A stretch of 64,000 nucleotides of DNA, taken from positions 5,529,001 through 5,593,000 of the forward strand of contig NZ_CP114905.1 of the NCBI RefSeq assembly GCF_027497195.1, written 5' to 3'. Below the pieces are notes generated by a model, which saw only the letters and a program-made list of their open reading frames with translations, was not told where the DNA came from and made no database searches. The position numbers and the translations under genes were made by a program. This document shows, one piece after another, positions 33,966-43,974 of this stretch (position 1 is the first letter of the stretch; each line of letters opens with the position of its first letter). The stretch comes from Streptomyces sp. WMMC500 (GTDB taxonomy: Bacteria; Actinomycetota; Actinomycetes; Streptomycetales; Streptomycetaceae).

Positions 33966-36596
33966 ATGAAGCCGCCGCCCGTCCCCGCCCCCACCGCCAA
34001 CGCCATGCGCCGCGCGCTCAGGCGCGCCCGCGACGGCGTCGCCCTCGACGTGTCCGAGGTCGCCGTGCTGCTCCAGGCCCGCGGCGACGACCTGACCGAC
34101 CTCTCCGCCTCCGCCGCCCGGGTGCGGGACGCGGGACTGGCGGCGGCCGGCCGGCCCGGCGTCATCACGTACTCGCGCAGCGTCTTCCTGCCGCTGACCC
34201 GGCTGTGCCGCGACCGCTGTCACTACTGCACGTTCGTCACCGTTCCCGGCCGGCTCCGGCGCGACGGCCACGGGATGTTCATGTCCCCCGACGAGGTGCT
34301 GGACGTCGCCCGCCGCGGCGCCGCGCTCGGCTGCAAGGAGGCGCTGTTCACGCTCGGGGACCGGCCCGAGGACCGCTGGCCCGAGGCGCGCGAGTGGCTG
34401 GAGGCGCACGGGTACGACGACACGCAGGCGTACGTCCGCGCGATGGCCGTCCGCGTGCTGGAGGAGACCGGTCTCCTGCCCCACCTCAACCCGGGCGTCG
34501 TCACCTGGGCGGGCTTCCAGCGGCTCAAGCCGGTGGCCGCGTCCATGGGGATGATGCTGGAGACCACCGCCGAGCGGCTGTGGAGCGAGCCCGGCGGGCC
34601 GCATTTCGGCTCGCCCGACAAGGAGCCCGCCGTCCGCCTGCGGGTGCTTCAGGACGCGGGGCGCTCCTCCGTGCCGTTCACCAGCGGGCTGCTCATCGGC
34701 ATCGGCGAGACGCCGGCCGAGCGCGCCGAGTCGCTGTTCGCGCTGCGCCGGGTGCAGCGGGCGTACCAGGGGCTGCAGGAGGTCATCGTGCAGAACTTCC
34801 GCGCCAAGCCGGACACGGCGATGCGCGGCATGCCGGACGCCGAGCTGGACGACCTCGCCGCCACCGTCGCCGTCACCCGGCTCATCCTGGGCCCGGCGAT
34901 CGGGGTGCAGGCGCCGCCGAACCTCGTGGACGCGGAGTACGGCAAGCTCATCGCGGCCGGCATCGACGACTGGGGCGGGGTCTCGCCGCTGACGCCGGAC
35001 CACGTCAACCCGGAGCGGCCCTGGCCGCGGCTGGACGAGCTGGCGGAGCGGTCGGCGGCGGCCGGGTTCGAGCTGAGGGAACGGCTCGCGGTCTACCCGG
35101 AGTTCGTGCGGCGCGGCGAGCCGTGGCTCGACCCGCGGATCCTGCCGCACGTCACCGCCCTGGCCGACCCGGAGACGGGCCTCGCGCGGGACGTACGCCC
35201 GCGGGGGCTGCCGTGGCAGGAGCCGGACGGCGGCCTCGCCGCCGGCGGCCGTACGGACCTGCACCGCACCATCGACACCGAGGGCCGCACGGGCGACCGG
35301 CGCGCCGACTTCGACGCGGTGTACGGCGACTGGGAGGCCCTGCGCGAGACGGCCCGGGAGCTGGCGCCCGACACCGCGCCCGACACCGCGCCGGACGCCG
35401 CGCCGGCCGCCGCGACCGCCCCCGACCGCCTCGACCCCGACGTACGCGCCGCCCTCGCCCGCGCCGCCGACGACCCCACCCGGCTCACCGACGCCCAGGC
35501 CATGGCCCTGCTGCACGCCGACGGCCCCGCCCTCGACGCCCTCTGCGGCATCGCCGACGACCTCCGCCGCGCCACGGTCGGCGACGACGTCACGTACATC
35601 GTCACGCGGAACATCAACTTCACCAATGTCTGCTACACCGGCTGCCGCTTCTGCGCCTTCGCCCAGCGCCGCACCGACGCCGACGCCTACACCCTCTCCC
35701 TCGACCAGGTCGCCGACCGCGCGGAACAGGCTTGGGACGTGGGCGCCGTCGAGGTCTGCATGCAGGGCGGCATCCACCCCGACCTGCCGGGCACGGCGTA
35801 CTTCGACATCGCCCGCGCGGTCAGGGAGCGCGTGCCCGGCATCCACGTGCACGCGTTCTCGCCCATGGAGGTCATGAACGGCGCCGCCCGCACCGGCATG
35901 TCCGTGCGCGACTGGCTGACCGCCGCCAAGGAGGCCGGCCTCGGCTCGATCCCGGGCACGGCCGCCGAGATCCTCGACGACGAGGTGCGCTGGATCCTCA
36001 CCAAGGGCAAGCTGCCCGCGGCCGACTGGATCGAGGTCGTCACCACGGCGCACGACCTGGGGCTCAGGTCGTCGTCCACGATGATGTACGGGCACGTGGA
36101 CCAGCCCCGCCACTGGCTGGGCCACCTGCGGCTGCTCGCGGAGCTGCAGCAGCGCACGGGCGGCTTCACGGAGTTCGTCACGCTGCCGTTCATCCACACC
36201 AACGCCCCGGTGTACCTGGCGGGCATCGCCCGGCCGGGGCCCACGATGCGCGACAACCGCGCGGTCACCGCCATGGCCCGGCTGCTGCTCCACCCGCACA
36301 TTACGAACATCCAGACGAGCTGGGTCAAGCTCGGTGCGGACGGCGCGGCGCAGATGCTCCGCTCCGGCGCCAACGACCTCGGCGGCACGCTGATGGAGGA
36401 GACGATCTCGCGGATGGCGGGCTCGTCCTACGGGTCGTACCGCTCGGTGAAGGACCTCGTCGCCATCGCCGCCGCCGCGGGCCGCCCGGCCCGGCCGCGG
36501 ACGACGACGTACGGGGAGGTGCCGGCGGAGCGGCGGCGGGCGGCGGAGGCGGCGGACGGCCGGCTGCCGGAACTGCTGCCGGTGCTGGGGCAGTAG
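33966..36596 (+). CDS. fbiC: FO synthase, bifunctional CofG-CofH (F420 biosynthesis)
   Basis: An 876-aa fusion of two radical SAM enzymes that together make 7,8-didemethyl-8-hydroxy-5-deazariboflavin (FO), the F420 chromophore. The CofG-like half has [10 protein letters not shown] (C-x3-C-x2-C) near residue 80. The CofH-like half has [10 protein letters not shown] near residue 556 followed by [18 protein letters not shown]. They are joined by an acidic/Ala-rich linker ([20 protein letters not shown]). Both clusters are intact and the length matches actinobacterial FbiC. TATGCT ends 6 nt before ATG 33966, suggesting a leaderless message; ATG 33963 is in frame directly before it. Confidence 0.95.
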   Translation: MKPPPVPAPTANAMRRALRRARDGVALDVSEVAVLLQARGDDLTDLSASAARVRDAGLAAAGRPGVITYSRSVFLPLTRLCRDRCHYCTFVTVPGRLRRDGHGMFMSPDEVLDVARRGAALGCKEALFTLGDRPEDRWPEAREWLEAHGYDDTQAYVRAMAVRVLEETGLLPHLNPGVVTWAGFQRLKPVAASMGMMLETTAERLWSEPGGPHFGSPDKEPAVRLRVLQDAGRSSVPFTSGLLIGIGETPAERAESLFALRRVQRAYQGLQEVIVQNFRAKPDTAMRGMPDAELDDLAATVAVTRLILGPAIGVQAPPNLVDAEYGKLIAAGIDDWGGVSPLTPDHVNPERPWPRLDELAERSAAAGFELRERLAVYPEFVRRGEPWLDPRILPHVTALADPETGLARDVRPRGLPWQEPDGGLAAGGRTDLHRTIDTEGRTGDRRADFDAVYGDWEALRETARELAPDTAPDTAPDAAPAAATAPDRLDPDVRAALARAADDPTRLTDAQAMALLHADGPALDALCGIADDLRRATVGDDVTYIVTRNINFTNVCYTGCRFCAFAQRRTDADAYTLSLDQVADRAEQAWDVGAVEVCMQGGIHPDLPGTAYFDIARAVRERVPGIHVHAFSPMEVMNGAARTGMSVRDWLTAAKEAGLGSIPGTAAEILDDEVRWILTKGKLPAADWIEVVTTAHDLGLRSSSTMMYGHVDQPRHWLGHLRLLAELQQRTGGFTEFVTLPFIHTNAPVYLAGIARPGPTMRDNRAVTAMARLLLHPHITNIQTSWVKLGADGAAQMLRSGANDLGGTLMEETISRMAGSSYGSYRSVKDLVAIAAAAGRPARPRTTTYGEVPAERRRAAEAADGRLPELLPVLGQ

Positions 36597-36602
36597 CGGG
36601 CG

Positions 36603-36696
36603 GTACGGACCGGGGGCGCCCGGCGCGTACGGAAGGGGGCGTCCGGCCCCGTACGGAACGGGCCGCCCGGCCCGTACGGAACCCGGTGGCGGGCCT
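36603..36696. repeat. Four imperfect 24-bp direct repeats (GTACGGA...)
   Basis: Units start with GTACGGA at 36603, 36627, 36651 and 36674, each followed by a G/C block such as ACGGGCCGCCCGGCCC. They fill the space between fbiC and the start of the STAND/TPR gene, so they could be a regulatory array or simply replication-slippage products. Confidence 0.7.
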
Positions 36697-36744
36697 GCCC
36701 CGCCGCTCCCGAGGCTCTAAGCTCGCCCCGGGGGAGGTGGCGCC

Positions 36745-39700
36745 GTGCCCGAAGTGCGTCCGTCCATGCAGGACTTGATCCGCGACCGCCGCAGGACCGG
36801 CTTCGTCGGCCGGCAGCGTGAGATCGCCGCGTACCGGGACAACTTCCGCTGTCCCCCGGAGGATCCCGCGCACCGCTTCCTCTTCCACTTCCACGGCGTC
36901 GCCGGCGTCGGCAAGACGTCGCTGCTGCGCCGGCTGCTGCAACTCGCGGGGGAGCAGGGGGCGCTGACCGCGCAGGTCGACGAGGCGGCGGGCAGCGTGC
37001 CCGAGGCGATGGAGGCGATCAGCACCCAACTCGCCCGCCAGGGACACCCGCTGAAGGGCTTCGACCGGCTCTTGCAGCGCTACCGCCAGCGGCGCCACGA
37101 GGCGGACTCCGTCGTCGCCACCTTCGACGGCGCCCAGGGCCCGCCCGGCGCGGTCGGCGGCCTCGGCGCGGTGGCCCCCGGCCTGCCGGGCCCGGCAGGC
37201 CCGGTGGATGCGGCAGGACCCGTCCCCGTGGCCCAGGCGCCCGCGGCCGCCTCGCCCGCCGCCGCGTCGACCGCCGCCGGCATCGCCGCCACGGCGGGGC
37301 TGGCCGGCCTCGGCCTCGTCCCCGGACTCGGCGCCGTCGCGGGCGCGATGGACCCGCAGCAGGTCGCGCAGAGCCTCGACCGCTGGCGCGCCGCGCTCTC
37401 CACCCGGCTGCGCAGCCACGACGACGTGCAGCTCGTCCTCTCCCCGCTCCAGACCCTCACCCCCGCCTTCCTGGACGACCTGCGCGCCGTCGGCACCGCC
37501 GTGCCGTGGATCGCGCTCTTCTTCGACACGTACGAGAGGACCGGGCCGGTCCTCGACGCCTGGCTGTGCGACGTCATGACCAGCGACCGCTACGGCACGC
37601 TGCCCGCCAACGTCGTGGTGACCCGCGCCGGGCAGCAGCGGCTCGACCCCGCGCGCTGGCCGGCCGGCGACTTCGCGGCGGAACTGGAGCTGGAGCTCTT
37701 CACCGAGGAGGAGGCCCGCGGGCTCATCGCCGCCAGGGGCATCGCCGACACCCGGGTCGTGGACGAGATCCTGCACCTGTCCGGACGGCTGCCGGTGCTC
37801 ACCTCGATGCTCGCCGAGACGCCGCCGGCCCGCCCGGGCGGCGGCGGGGATCCGAGCCGCACGGCGGTGGAGCGGTTCTTGAAGTGGGTGGCGGACCCGG
37901 TGCAGAAGTCCGCGGCGCAGGCCGCCGCGCTGCCGCCGGCGCTGGACGAGGACGTGTTCCGCGTCGCCGTCGAGCCGGCGGCCGGCGGGCTGTACGGGTG
38001 GCTGCGCGCGCTGCCGTTCGTCAGCGACGAGGCGGGCCGGGTGCAGTACCACGACGTGGTGCGCTCGGCGATGCTGCGGGTGCAGCGCACCCGGTCGCCG
38101 CAGCGGTGGCGCGAACAGCACCGCGCGCTCGCGGCGGCGCACGCAGGCTGGTGCGCGGAGCTGGAGGCGAGCCTCCCGGAGGGGAGCAACCGGGCGGAGG
38201 ACCGCTGGATGGACGAGCGGTGGTTCGGCCACCGCCGCAACGAGACGTACCACCTGCTGTGCGCCGACCCCCAGGGCGCCCTGCCGCGCGCCCGCCGCGA
38301 CGCGCTGCAGACCGCCGACGTCGGCCCGGCCGAGACCCGGCGGTGGGCGCAGACGCTGGAGCAGGCCGGCACGGACGCGGACAGCGAGCCCGTACGGGAC
38401 TGGGGCCGGCGGCTGCTGGCGGCGCTGGGGGAGGACGCGCGCGACATCGCCGGGGTGTGCACGTTCCTGCTGCGGGAGGCGGAGCTGACGGAGCCGGAGC
38501 GGGTGCTCGCGTACACGCTGCGCGGGCGGGAGCGCCGCAACGGCGACGACGTCGACGCCAGCGTCGTGGACTTCGACCGGGCGCTGGCGCTCGACCCGGA
38601 CTTCACCCGCGCGTACGCGGGCCGCGGCCAGGCGTACGTCCACCTCAACCGCCACCTGGAGGCGGACGCCGACTTCACGCACTGCGTCGCGCACGACCCC
38701 GACCGCGCCTGGGCGCTGACCCAGCGCGGCCGGGCGCGGCTCTACCTGGAGCGCTTCGACGACGCGAAGGCCGACCTGAACCAGGCGATCGAGCTGAGCC
38801 CCTCCCCGGTGACCTGGGCGATGCGCGGCGAGACGCACCGCCTCACCGGCGCCCTGGAACAGGCGATCACCGACTTCGACCGGGCCGTCGAGGCGGCGGA
38901 CGGCGCCTACGCGTACGCCATCGCCAGCCGCGGCCAGTGCCACGCCGAGCTGGGCCGGGCCGAGGAGGCGCTCGCGGATCTGGACCGGGCGCTGGAGGTC
39001 GATCCGCAGTGGGCGTGGTGCTGGGTCGAACGCGGCCTGCTGCACCAGAACGCCCAACGCCACGAGGCGGCCATCGCCGACTACACCCGCGCGCTGGAGC
39101 TGGCGCCGGCATACGACTGGGCGTACGCCAACCGCGCGCTGTGCTACCGGCACATGGAGCGGTTCGACGAGGCGCTGGCGGACCTGGACCGGGCGCTGGA
39201 GCTGGATCCGCAGTGGGCCGAGCGCTGGGCGGAGCGCGGGGAGTTGCACCGCCTCCAGGGGCACCTGGAGCAGGCGCTCGCGGACTTCGACCGCGCCGTG
39301 GAGATCAGGGGCGACTACGCCTGGGCGATCGCCAGCCGGGGCCAGTGCCTGGTGACGCTGGACCGCTTCGACGAGGCGCTGGCCGAGTTCGACCGCGCGC
39401 TGGCGGCCGACCCGGACCTGGCGTGGGTGCTGGAGGAGCGCGGCGCCCTCAACCGGATACTCGACCGCTTCGACGACTCGCTCGCGGACTACGCGCGCGC
39501 CCTGGAGATCGACACCACACGCAGATGGGCGCGGCTCGGCCGGGCCCGCACCCTCGGCCACCTCGGCAGGACGGCGGAGGCCCACGCCGAGATCGACGTG
39601 ATCCTCGCGGACCGGCCGGACCACGACGCCGCGCTGCGCTGGCGGGGCCGGCTGCTCGCGCTGGAGGGGCGGCACGAGGAGGCGCTCGGCGCACTCGACG

Positions 39701-40176
39701 CGGTGCTCGCGGCGGATCCCGGCCACGACGCGGCGCACTCGGACAGGGCCGAGACGCTGATGGAACTCGGGCGGTACGAGGAGGCCGTTCCGCACGTCGC
39801 GACGGCGCTGGCGGCGGATCCGGAGGACGGCTTCTACCAGTTCGACGACGCCCTGCTGGCGCGGCTGACGCGGGGCCCGCAGCCGTCTGAGCGCTGGGCG
39901 GCGGTGGAGGCGGCGATGCAGGCGGGCGGCGTCACCGACCCGGACCGGGCCGGAGCCCGGCTGGTGTGCCGGGCCGCCGCAGGGGACTGGGCCGCGGCGG
40001 ACGGGGCGCTGGCGGAGCTGGTGGCCGGGGCGACGTACTGGCTGCTGCTCGCGGACCTGCGCAACATGCTCGGCGTGCTCGCCGCGGCCCCGGAAACGTC
40101 GGCGGCCGACCGCGCCCGGATCGAGGAGTATCGGCGGGTACTCGGCGATTTGCTCCGCGCACTGCCCGGCGCTTGA
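36745..40176 (+). CDS. STAND-type ATPase with C-terminal TPR array
   Basis: A 1,143-aa protein. The N-terminal P-loop NTPase has Walker A GVAGVGKTS (Lys57) and a Walker B-like IALFFDTYE near 255-263. Between them a Pro/Ala/Gly-rich insert carries a hydrophobic stretch (GLAGLGLVPGLGAVAGAM, about 183-200). A winged-helix-like segment with YHDVVRSAMLRVQR follows near 435-450. From about 590 to 1050 there are 12 or more TPR units such as AIADYTRALELAPAYDWAYA. STAND proteins switch by ATP-driven oligomerisation when the repeat domain senses a ligand. No effector domain is obvious. Start GTG 36745 follows GGGGAGG by 7 nt. Confidence 0.8.
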   Translation: MPEVRPSMQDLIRDRRRTGFVGRQREIAAYRDNFRCPPEDPAHRFLFHFHGVAGVGKTSLLRRLLQLAGEQGALTAQVDEAAGSVPEAMEAISTQLARQGHPLKGFDRLLQRYRQRRHEADSVVATFDGAQGPPGAVGGLGAVAPGLPGPAGPVDAAGPVPVAQAPAAASPAAASTAAGIAATAGLAGLGLVPGLGAVAGAMDPQQVAQSLDRWRAALSTRLRSHDDVQLVLSPLQTLTPAFLDDLRAVGTAVPWIALFFDTYERTGPVLDAWLCDVMTSDRYGTLPANVVVTRAGQQRLDPARWPAGDFAAELELELFTEEEARGLIAARGIADTRVVDEILHLSGRLPVLTSMLAETPPARPGGGGDPSRTAVERFLKWVADPVQKSAAQAAALPPALDEDVFRVAVEPAAGGLYGWLRALPFVSDEAGRVQYHDVVRSAMLRVQRTRSPQRWREQHRALAAAHAGWCAELEASLPEGSNRAEDRWMDERWFGHRRNETYHLLCADPQGALPRARRDALQTADVGPAETRRWAQTLEQAGTDADSEPVRDWGRRLLAALGEDARDIAGVCTFLLREAELTEPERVLAYTLRGRERRNGDDVDASVVDFDRALALDPDFTRAYAGRGQAYVHLNRHLEADADFTHCVAHDPDRAWALTQRGRARLYLERFDDAKADLNQAIELSPSPVTWAMRGETHRLTGALEQAITDFDRAVEAADGAYAYAIASRGQCHAELGRAEEALADLDRALEVDPQWAWCWVERGLLHQNAQRHEAAIADYTRALELAPAYDWAYANRALCYRHMERFDEALADLDRALELDPQWAERWAERGELHRLQGHLEQALADFDRAVEIRGDYAWAIASRGQCLVTLDRFDEALAEFDRALAADPDLAWVLEERGALNRILDRFDDSLADYARALEIDTTRRWARLGRARTLGHLGRTAEAHAEIDVILADRPDHDAALRWRGRLLALEGRHEEALGALDAVLAADPGHDAAHSDRAETLMELGRYEEAVPHVATALAADPEDGFYQFDDALLARLTRGPQPSERWAAVEAAMQAGGVTDPDRAGARLVCRAAAGDWAAADGALAELVAGATYWLLLADLRNMLGVLAAAPETSAADRARIEEYRRVLGDLLRALPGA

Positions 40177-40264
40177 CGCACATTCCCCTTCTGGCCTCTC
40201 GGTTTCCCTCGATTACAGTGCTGGGCCGGAACATGTGACGACAGAGCGCGATCCGGCAGAGCGA

Positions 40265-40334
40265 AACCGAACGAGCGAGACCGAACGAGCGAGACCGAAC
40301 GAGCGAGACCGAACGAGCGAGACCGAACGAGCGA
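40265..40334. repeat. 14-bp tandem repeat, five copies
   Basis: GACCGAACGAGCGA is repeated five times with period 14 (the first copy has one change), ending 32 bp before the GTG of the ADP-ribosylglycohydrolase gene. A further partial copy follows at about 40341. It is not CRISPR-like because there are no spacers. Confidence 0.9.
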
Positions 40335-40366
40335 GACCTGACCGAACGTCCGGACTGAGGTGGCCA

Positions 40367-41476
40367 GTGACGACCGCACGCCGCACCTGGGGCCGCGCCG
40401 AGCAGCAGGACTTCCGCAGCAGAGTGCGCGGCTGCCTGCTCGGCGGCGCGATAGGCGACGCCCTCGGCGCCGGCGTCGCGGACGACTCCCTGGCGGAGAT
40501 ACGGGCCGCGCACGGACCCCCGGGCGCCGCCGACTTCGCCCCGGCGTACGGCCGCCGCGGCGCGGTCACCGACGGCACCCAGATGACCCTGTTCACCGTC
40601 GACGGCCTCATCCGCGCCCAGGTGCGCCGCGACGGCGGCAAGTGGCACCCGCCGACCGACGTGCACGCCGCGTACCGCCGCTGGTACGCCACGCAGAAGG
40701 ACTGGGGCCCCGACGAGCGCAAGGCCGAGGACGGCTGGCTCGCCCGCGAGGAGTGGCTGTACGCGCAGCGCGGCGCGCCCCGCTCCTGCCTGCGCGGCCT
40801 GGCCGACGACCGCATGGGCACCCTGCAGCAGCCCCGCAACCCCGAGGCGAAGGACCCGGGCGCCGTGGTGCGCTCCGCGCCGTTCGGGCTGCTGGTGGGC
40901 TGGGAGCCGCAGTTGGTCTTCCAGCTCGCCGCCGAGTGCGCCACGCAGACCCACGGCCACCCGACCGGCTATCTGGCGGCGGGCGCGTACGCGGTCGTGG
41001 TGCACGGCCTCGCCCGCGGGGACGCGCCGGAGGCGGCGGTGGCGCGGGCGCTGGAGATCCTCGCCGCCCGCCCCGGCCACGAGGAGACCACGGCCGCCGT
41101 CCGGGGCGCGCTCGACGCCCGCGAGGGCCCGGCCCCCGGCCCGGAGCAGGTGGAGCGGCTCGGCACCGGCGAGAGCGCCGCGGAGGCCGTCGCCCTCGCC
41201 CTGTACTGCGCCCTGGCCGCCACCGACGTACGCCACGGCCTGCTCCTCGCCGTCAACCACGGCGGCGCCTCCGACACCGCCGGCTCCCTCTGCGGCAGCC
41301 TCCTCGGCGCGCAGCACGGTGAGACGGCGCTGCCCCCGGCGTGGGTGGCGGAGGTCGAGGGCCGCGGCACGATCCTGCAACTGGCGGACGACTTCGCGCT
41401 GGAGATGACGCTGGGCCCGGCGCTCCACGGCGAGACGGCGCCCAACGAGGCGTGGCTGCAGCGCTATCCGCGCTGA
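40367..41476 (+). CDS. ADP-ribosylglycohydrolase-family protein
   Basis: A 369-aa protein of the DraG/ARH fold. It has RVRGCLLGGAIGDALGAGVA near the N-terminus, the metal-binding type motif VTDGTQMTLFTVDGL near 60, and the late VNHGGASDTAGSLCGSLLGA near 300, which holds the conserved Asp pair region. Such enzymes remove ADP-ribose from proteins, nucleic acids or small molecules using Mg2+ or Mn2+. Some metal-site residues differ from the usual TDDT and GDSD patterns, so activity is not assured. GTG 40367 follows GAGG by 7 nt; an in-frame GTG at 40235 would translate the 14-bp repeats and is less likely. Confidence 0.8.
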   Translation: MTTARRTWGRAEQQDFRSRVRGCLLGGAIGDALGAGVADDSLAEIRAAHGPPGAADFAPAYGRRGAVTDGTQMTLFTVDGLIRAQVRRDGGKWHPPTDVHAAYRRWYATQKDWGPDERKAEDGWLAREEWLYAQRGAPRSCLRGLADDRMGTLQQPRNPEAKDPGAVVRSAPFGLLVGWEPQLVFQLAAECATQTHGHPTGYLAAGAYAVVVHGLARGDAPEAAVARALEILAARPGHEETTAAVRGALDAREGPAPGPEQVERLGTGESAAEAVALALYCALAATDVRHGLLLAVNHGGASDTAGSLCGSLLGAQHGETALPPAWVAEVEGRGTILQLADDFALEMTLGPALHGETAPNEAWLQRYPR

Positions 41477-41606
41477 CCCCGCGCCGTCCGCTCCCCTGCG
41501 GCCGGCCGGACAGGGCCGAGCCCTCTCGGCCGGGACGGCGGACCAGTCGAGAGGGCCTTCAGCGATGTGGTGGGGGGATTCCGGCTACGTCACGCAGCCA
41601 CCGCGG

Positions 41607-41816
41607 TCACGCCGTACGGAAAGCGCCGCCGGCCGCCTCGGCCACGAAGGCGGCCCACGAGTCGGGGGTGAAGTCCAGGACCGGCCCGTCCGGGACCTTG
41701 GAGTCGCGCACCGAGACCAGCCCGGGAGCGGTCGAACGCACCTCGATGCACTCGCCGTTGCCCGCGGAATAGGTCGATTTGGTCCATGCGCCGGTGGCGC
41801 CGAGTTCGATTGCCAT
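41607..41816 (-). CDS. DUF397 domain protein
   Basis: A 69-aa DUF397 protein: WTKSTYSAGNGECIEVR, VSVRDSKVPDGPVLDFTPDSW and AAFVAEAAGGAF are the diagnostic blocks. In Streptomyces these small proteins are encoded next to WhiJ-like XRE/DUF5753 regulators and are thought to act with them. The partner gene lies 220 bp upstream on the same strand. ATG 41816 is preceded by GGAGA. Confidence 0.9.
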   Translation of the reverse strand: MAIELGATGAWTKSTYSAGNGECIEVRSTAPGLVSVRDSKVPDGPVLDFTPDSWAAFVAEAAGGAFRTA

Positions 41817-42037
41817 GTTCTCTCCGGTGTGGTGAAGGACTCAACTTGTTCCGTGCCCGTTCCGGGCCGGAGTGTTGTCGACGCCCCGGCCCGACGCCGA
41901 GACGCTACCGCTCACCCACCCGCCGGTCAGGGGGCTTTCACTCGACCGGATGGCGAAAAGGCCGCTGCTCTTCCGGCGCGTCCCGGTACGGGTGTACCGT
42001 GCCTCCGTTTCGGGATACCCGGACCCGCGCGCGATTA

Positions 42038-42895
42038 TCAGCGGGCGTACTTCTTCGCCGCATCCACGATGAATTTACGGGTCTGTTCTGCATTGAGCGC
42101 CTGTGCCCGCAAATGCTCGTACATCATGCTGTAGTTGTGGACGTCGTCGCTCTTCTCCAGGTAGAGATCGCTGGTGACGCCCTCCAGATAGATCACGCTG
42201 GAGTCGGACTCCTCGGGGAACTCCAGGATCGCGTACTGCCCCGTCACCCCCGGGTGCGCGCCCGTCTCGAACGGCAGCACCTGCACGGTGACGTGCGGCA
42301 GCTCCGACACCTCGATCAGGTGGTCCAACTGCTCGCGCATGATGTGCTCGTTGCCCACCACGCGCCGCAGCGCGGCCTCGTCGAACACCGCCCACAGCCG
42401 CAGCGGCTGCTCCGCCTCCTTTATCCGGTCCTGCCGCCGCATCCGCACGTTCACCCGCTTCTCGACGTCCGCCGCGGTCACCTCCGGCGAACTGCCCGCG
42501 ATGACGGCCTCCGCGTACGCGCGCGTCTGCAGCAGCCCGGGCACGACCAGCGACTGATAGATGCGCAGCGAGGCCGCGGCGGTCTCCAGGCCGATGTAGA
42601 CGCTGTACGGCACGTCCCCGAAGGCATTCCACCAGCCCTGCTGGCGGGACTCCTTCGCCATCTGCATCAGCGAGTTGACGATCCGCTCGTCCTCCACCTC
42701 GTACACCCCGCACAGGTCGCGCACGTCCCGCTGGCTGATGCTGCGCCGGCCGTTCTCCAGCCGGCTGATCTTCGACTGCGAGACCAGCAGCCGGTCCGCG
42801 ACCTGTTCCGCGGTCATGTTCTTCTGTTCGCGCAGTCTGCGCAGCTCCTGGCCGAGGCGGCGGCGCCTGACGGTGGGGTTGACGTTGGACGCCAA
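42038..42895 (-). CDS. XRE-family regulator with DUF5753 (WhiJ-type)
   Basis: A 285-aa regulator. Residues about 10-75 are an XRE helix-turn-helix (LGQELRRLREQKNMTAEQVA, LLVSQSKISRLENGRRSISQ). The DUF5753 domain follows (YIGLETAAASLRIYQSLVVP, GLLQTRAYAEAVIAGSSPE, LRLWAVFDEAALRRVVGNEH). WhiJ-like proteins and their DUF397 partners modulate development and antibiotic production in Streptomyces. The start is TTG 42895 because GGAGGT lies 9 nt upstream and the resulting start MASNVNPTVRRRRLGQE agrees with remembered relatives. Confidence 0.9.
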   Translation of the reverse strand: MASNVNPTVRRRRLGQELRRLREQKNMTAEQVADRLLVSQSKISRLENGRRSISQRDVRDLCGVYEVEDERIVNSLMQMAKESRQQGWWNAFGDVPYSVYIGLETAAASLRIYQSLVVPGLLQTRAYAEAVIAGSSPEVTAADVEKRVNVRMRRQDRIKEAEQPLRLWAVFDEAALRRVVGNEHIMREQLDHLIEVSELPHVTVQVLPFETGAHPGVTGQYAILEFPEESDSSVIYLEGVTSDLYLEKSDDVHNYSMMYEHLRAQALNAEQTRKFIVDAAKKYAR

Positions 42896-43080
42896 GGGGG
42901 TTGCACCTCCGGGGGCGTAATCCGCGTACGGACGTATCTCATTACTGGGTGCAGCCTGCCACCGACGGAGCGTGTGCCGCTGCGATCGTCGGGAAATCGC
43001 CGCAGCGGGGAAAGGTTTGGCCCACAATGTGCGCTGCACCGGCGCGCGGGCGGTTTCCGGGGCCGGCCCCAGGCACGGCA

Positions 43081-43121
43081 GGGCCCCGTCCGGGCCGAGT
43101 GGTCTCGGCCGGACGGGGCCC
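43081..43121. terminator. Strong GC hairpin behind the GPP34 gene
   Basis: Arms 43081-43099 and 43104-43121 pair almost perfectly (one bulged G) around a 4-nt loop. It lies about 100 nt past the end of the leftward GPP34 gene and upstream of the XRE gene. The remaining 42896-43224 region shows no gene. Confidence 0.75.
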
Positions 43122-43224
43122 TGCACTGCGGCTCCCGTTCCCGGACCGGGGCACCGCGCGCCGCGCCTCGCCCGTACGCACGGGTGCGTACGGGCTCGGC
43201 GTCGCTCGCGGCCCTCCGGCGGGC

Positions 43225-43974
43225 TCAGCGCACCGCGGCCGTCCGGATCATCCCCGCGCGGCGGGACCCCGCGGGAACTCCGGCAGGCTGCGCGACAGCC
43301 GGCGGACGAGCCGCTGGACGGCTGCCTCCGGGAGTGCGCCGCGGCTGAGCGGTGACGCCGTTCTGCACGTCCATCACGGCGTGCGCCACCAGACCGCCCA
43401 TCGGGTCGTGCCTGATCAGATCCCGGAGCCGGGAGCGCGCGGAGCGCCCCTCGTTCCCGGGGTAGAGATGCTTGCCGAGTCCGACCGCGTGGGCCAGCGC
43501 GGCGAGCGCCGCGGTCCGCGGGTCCGGCGGGACGCCGGTGCGGATCGCGCTGTCCAGCCGGGCACGTATCTCCCGGCTGATGGCGGTGTCCGTTGCCTGA
43601 TATCGAGTAGTCGGTAGGACCCCGCACATCTGGCTCTCCACGGCATGCACCATGCCGCAGCGCTCCAGATGAGCGAGATACGTCTGGCGCAACCCCAGGC
43701 GTGGCCCACCTATCCAGTTGACCGCGCGCACGGGACTGCCCCGGCGACGCAGCAGCTCGAGCGCTGTGTCCAAAGTGGGGTCCCCGGTCGGACGCGGAAG
43801 TATCACGGCGATACGATCCCCGTCCGGGGCTATTCGCCCGGCCAGAGCGAGCTCGACGAGCTGTGCTCCTGCCAGGCCGAGGTCGAGCGACTGCGGCTGT
43901 GCAGTGGTACCCGTGGCCGGGTCCAGTGCCAGCAGCAGAAGCTCCTCCGGAAGTGTTCTGCGGCTCCTGCCCAT
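43225..43974 (-). CDS. GPP34 (GOLPH3-like) family protein
   Basis: A 249-aa protein matching the actinobacterial GPP34 family. It has LPEELLLLALDPATGTT, then LDLGLAGAQLVELALAGRI near 25-50, TLDTALELLRRRG, and the C-terminal AVGLGKHLYPGNEGRSAR with RLRDLIRHDPMGGLVAHAV. GPP34 proteins are peripheral proteins related to eukaryotic GOLPH3; the bacterial role is not established. A Pro/Ala/Arg-rich tail of about 45 residues is extra. ATG 43974 has GGGGAGG 6 nt upstream. It is divergent from the carboxypeptidase gene. Confidence 0.85.
   Translation of the reverse strand: MGRSRRTLPEELLLLALDPATGTTAQPQSLDLGLAGAQLVELALAGRIAPDGDRIAVILPRPTGDPTLDTALELLRRRGSPVRAVNWIGGPRLGLRQTYLAHLERCGMVHAVESQMCGVLPTTRYQATDTAISREIRARLDSAIRTGVPPDPRTAALAALAHAVGLGKHLYPGNEGRSARSRLRDLIRHDPMGGLVAHAVMDVQNGVTAQPRRTPGGSRPAARPPAVAQPAGVPAGSRRAGMIRTAAVR

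Noticed and set aside
36603..36696. CRISPR-like or attachment-site repeat
   Set aside because: The units are adjacent and imperfect, and no integrase is nearby.
36325..39795. 1,150-codon frame antisense to the STAND/TPR gene
   Set aside because: Its repeated pattern mirrors the TPR repeats on the other strand, and it has no recognisable domain.
40265..40334. CRISPR array
   Set aside because: The 14-bp units are directly abutting with no spacers and there are no cas genes.
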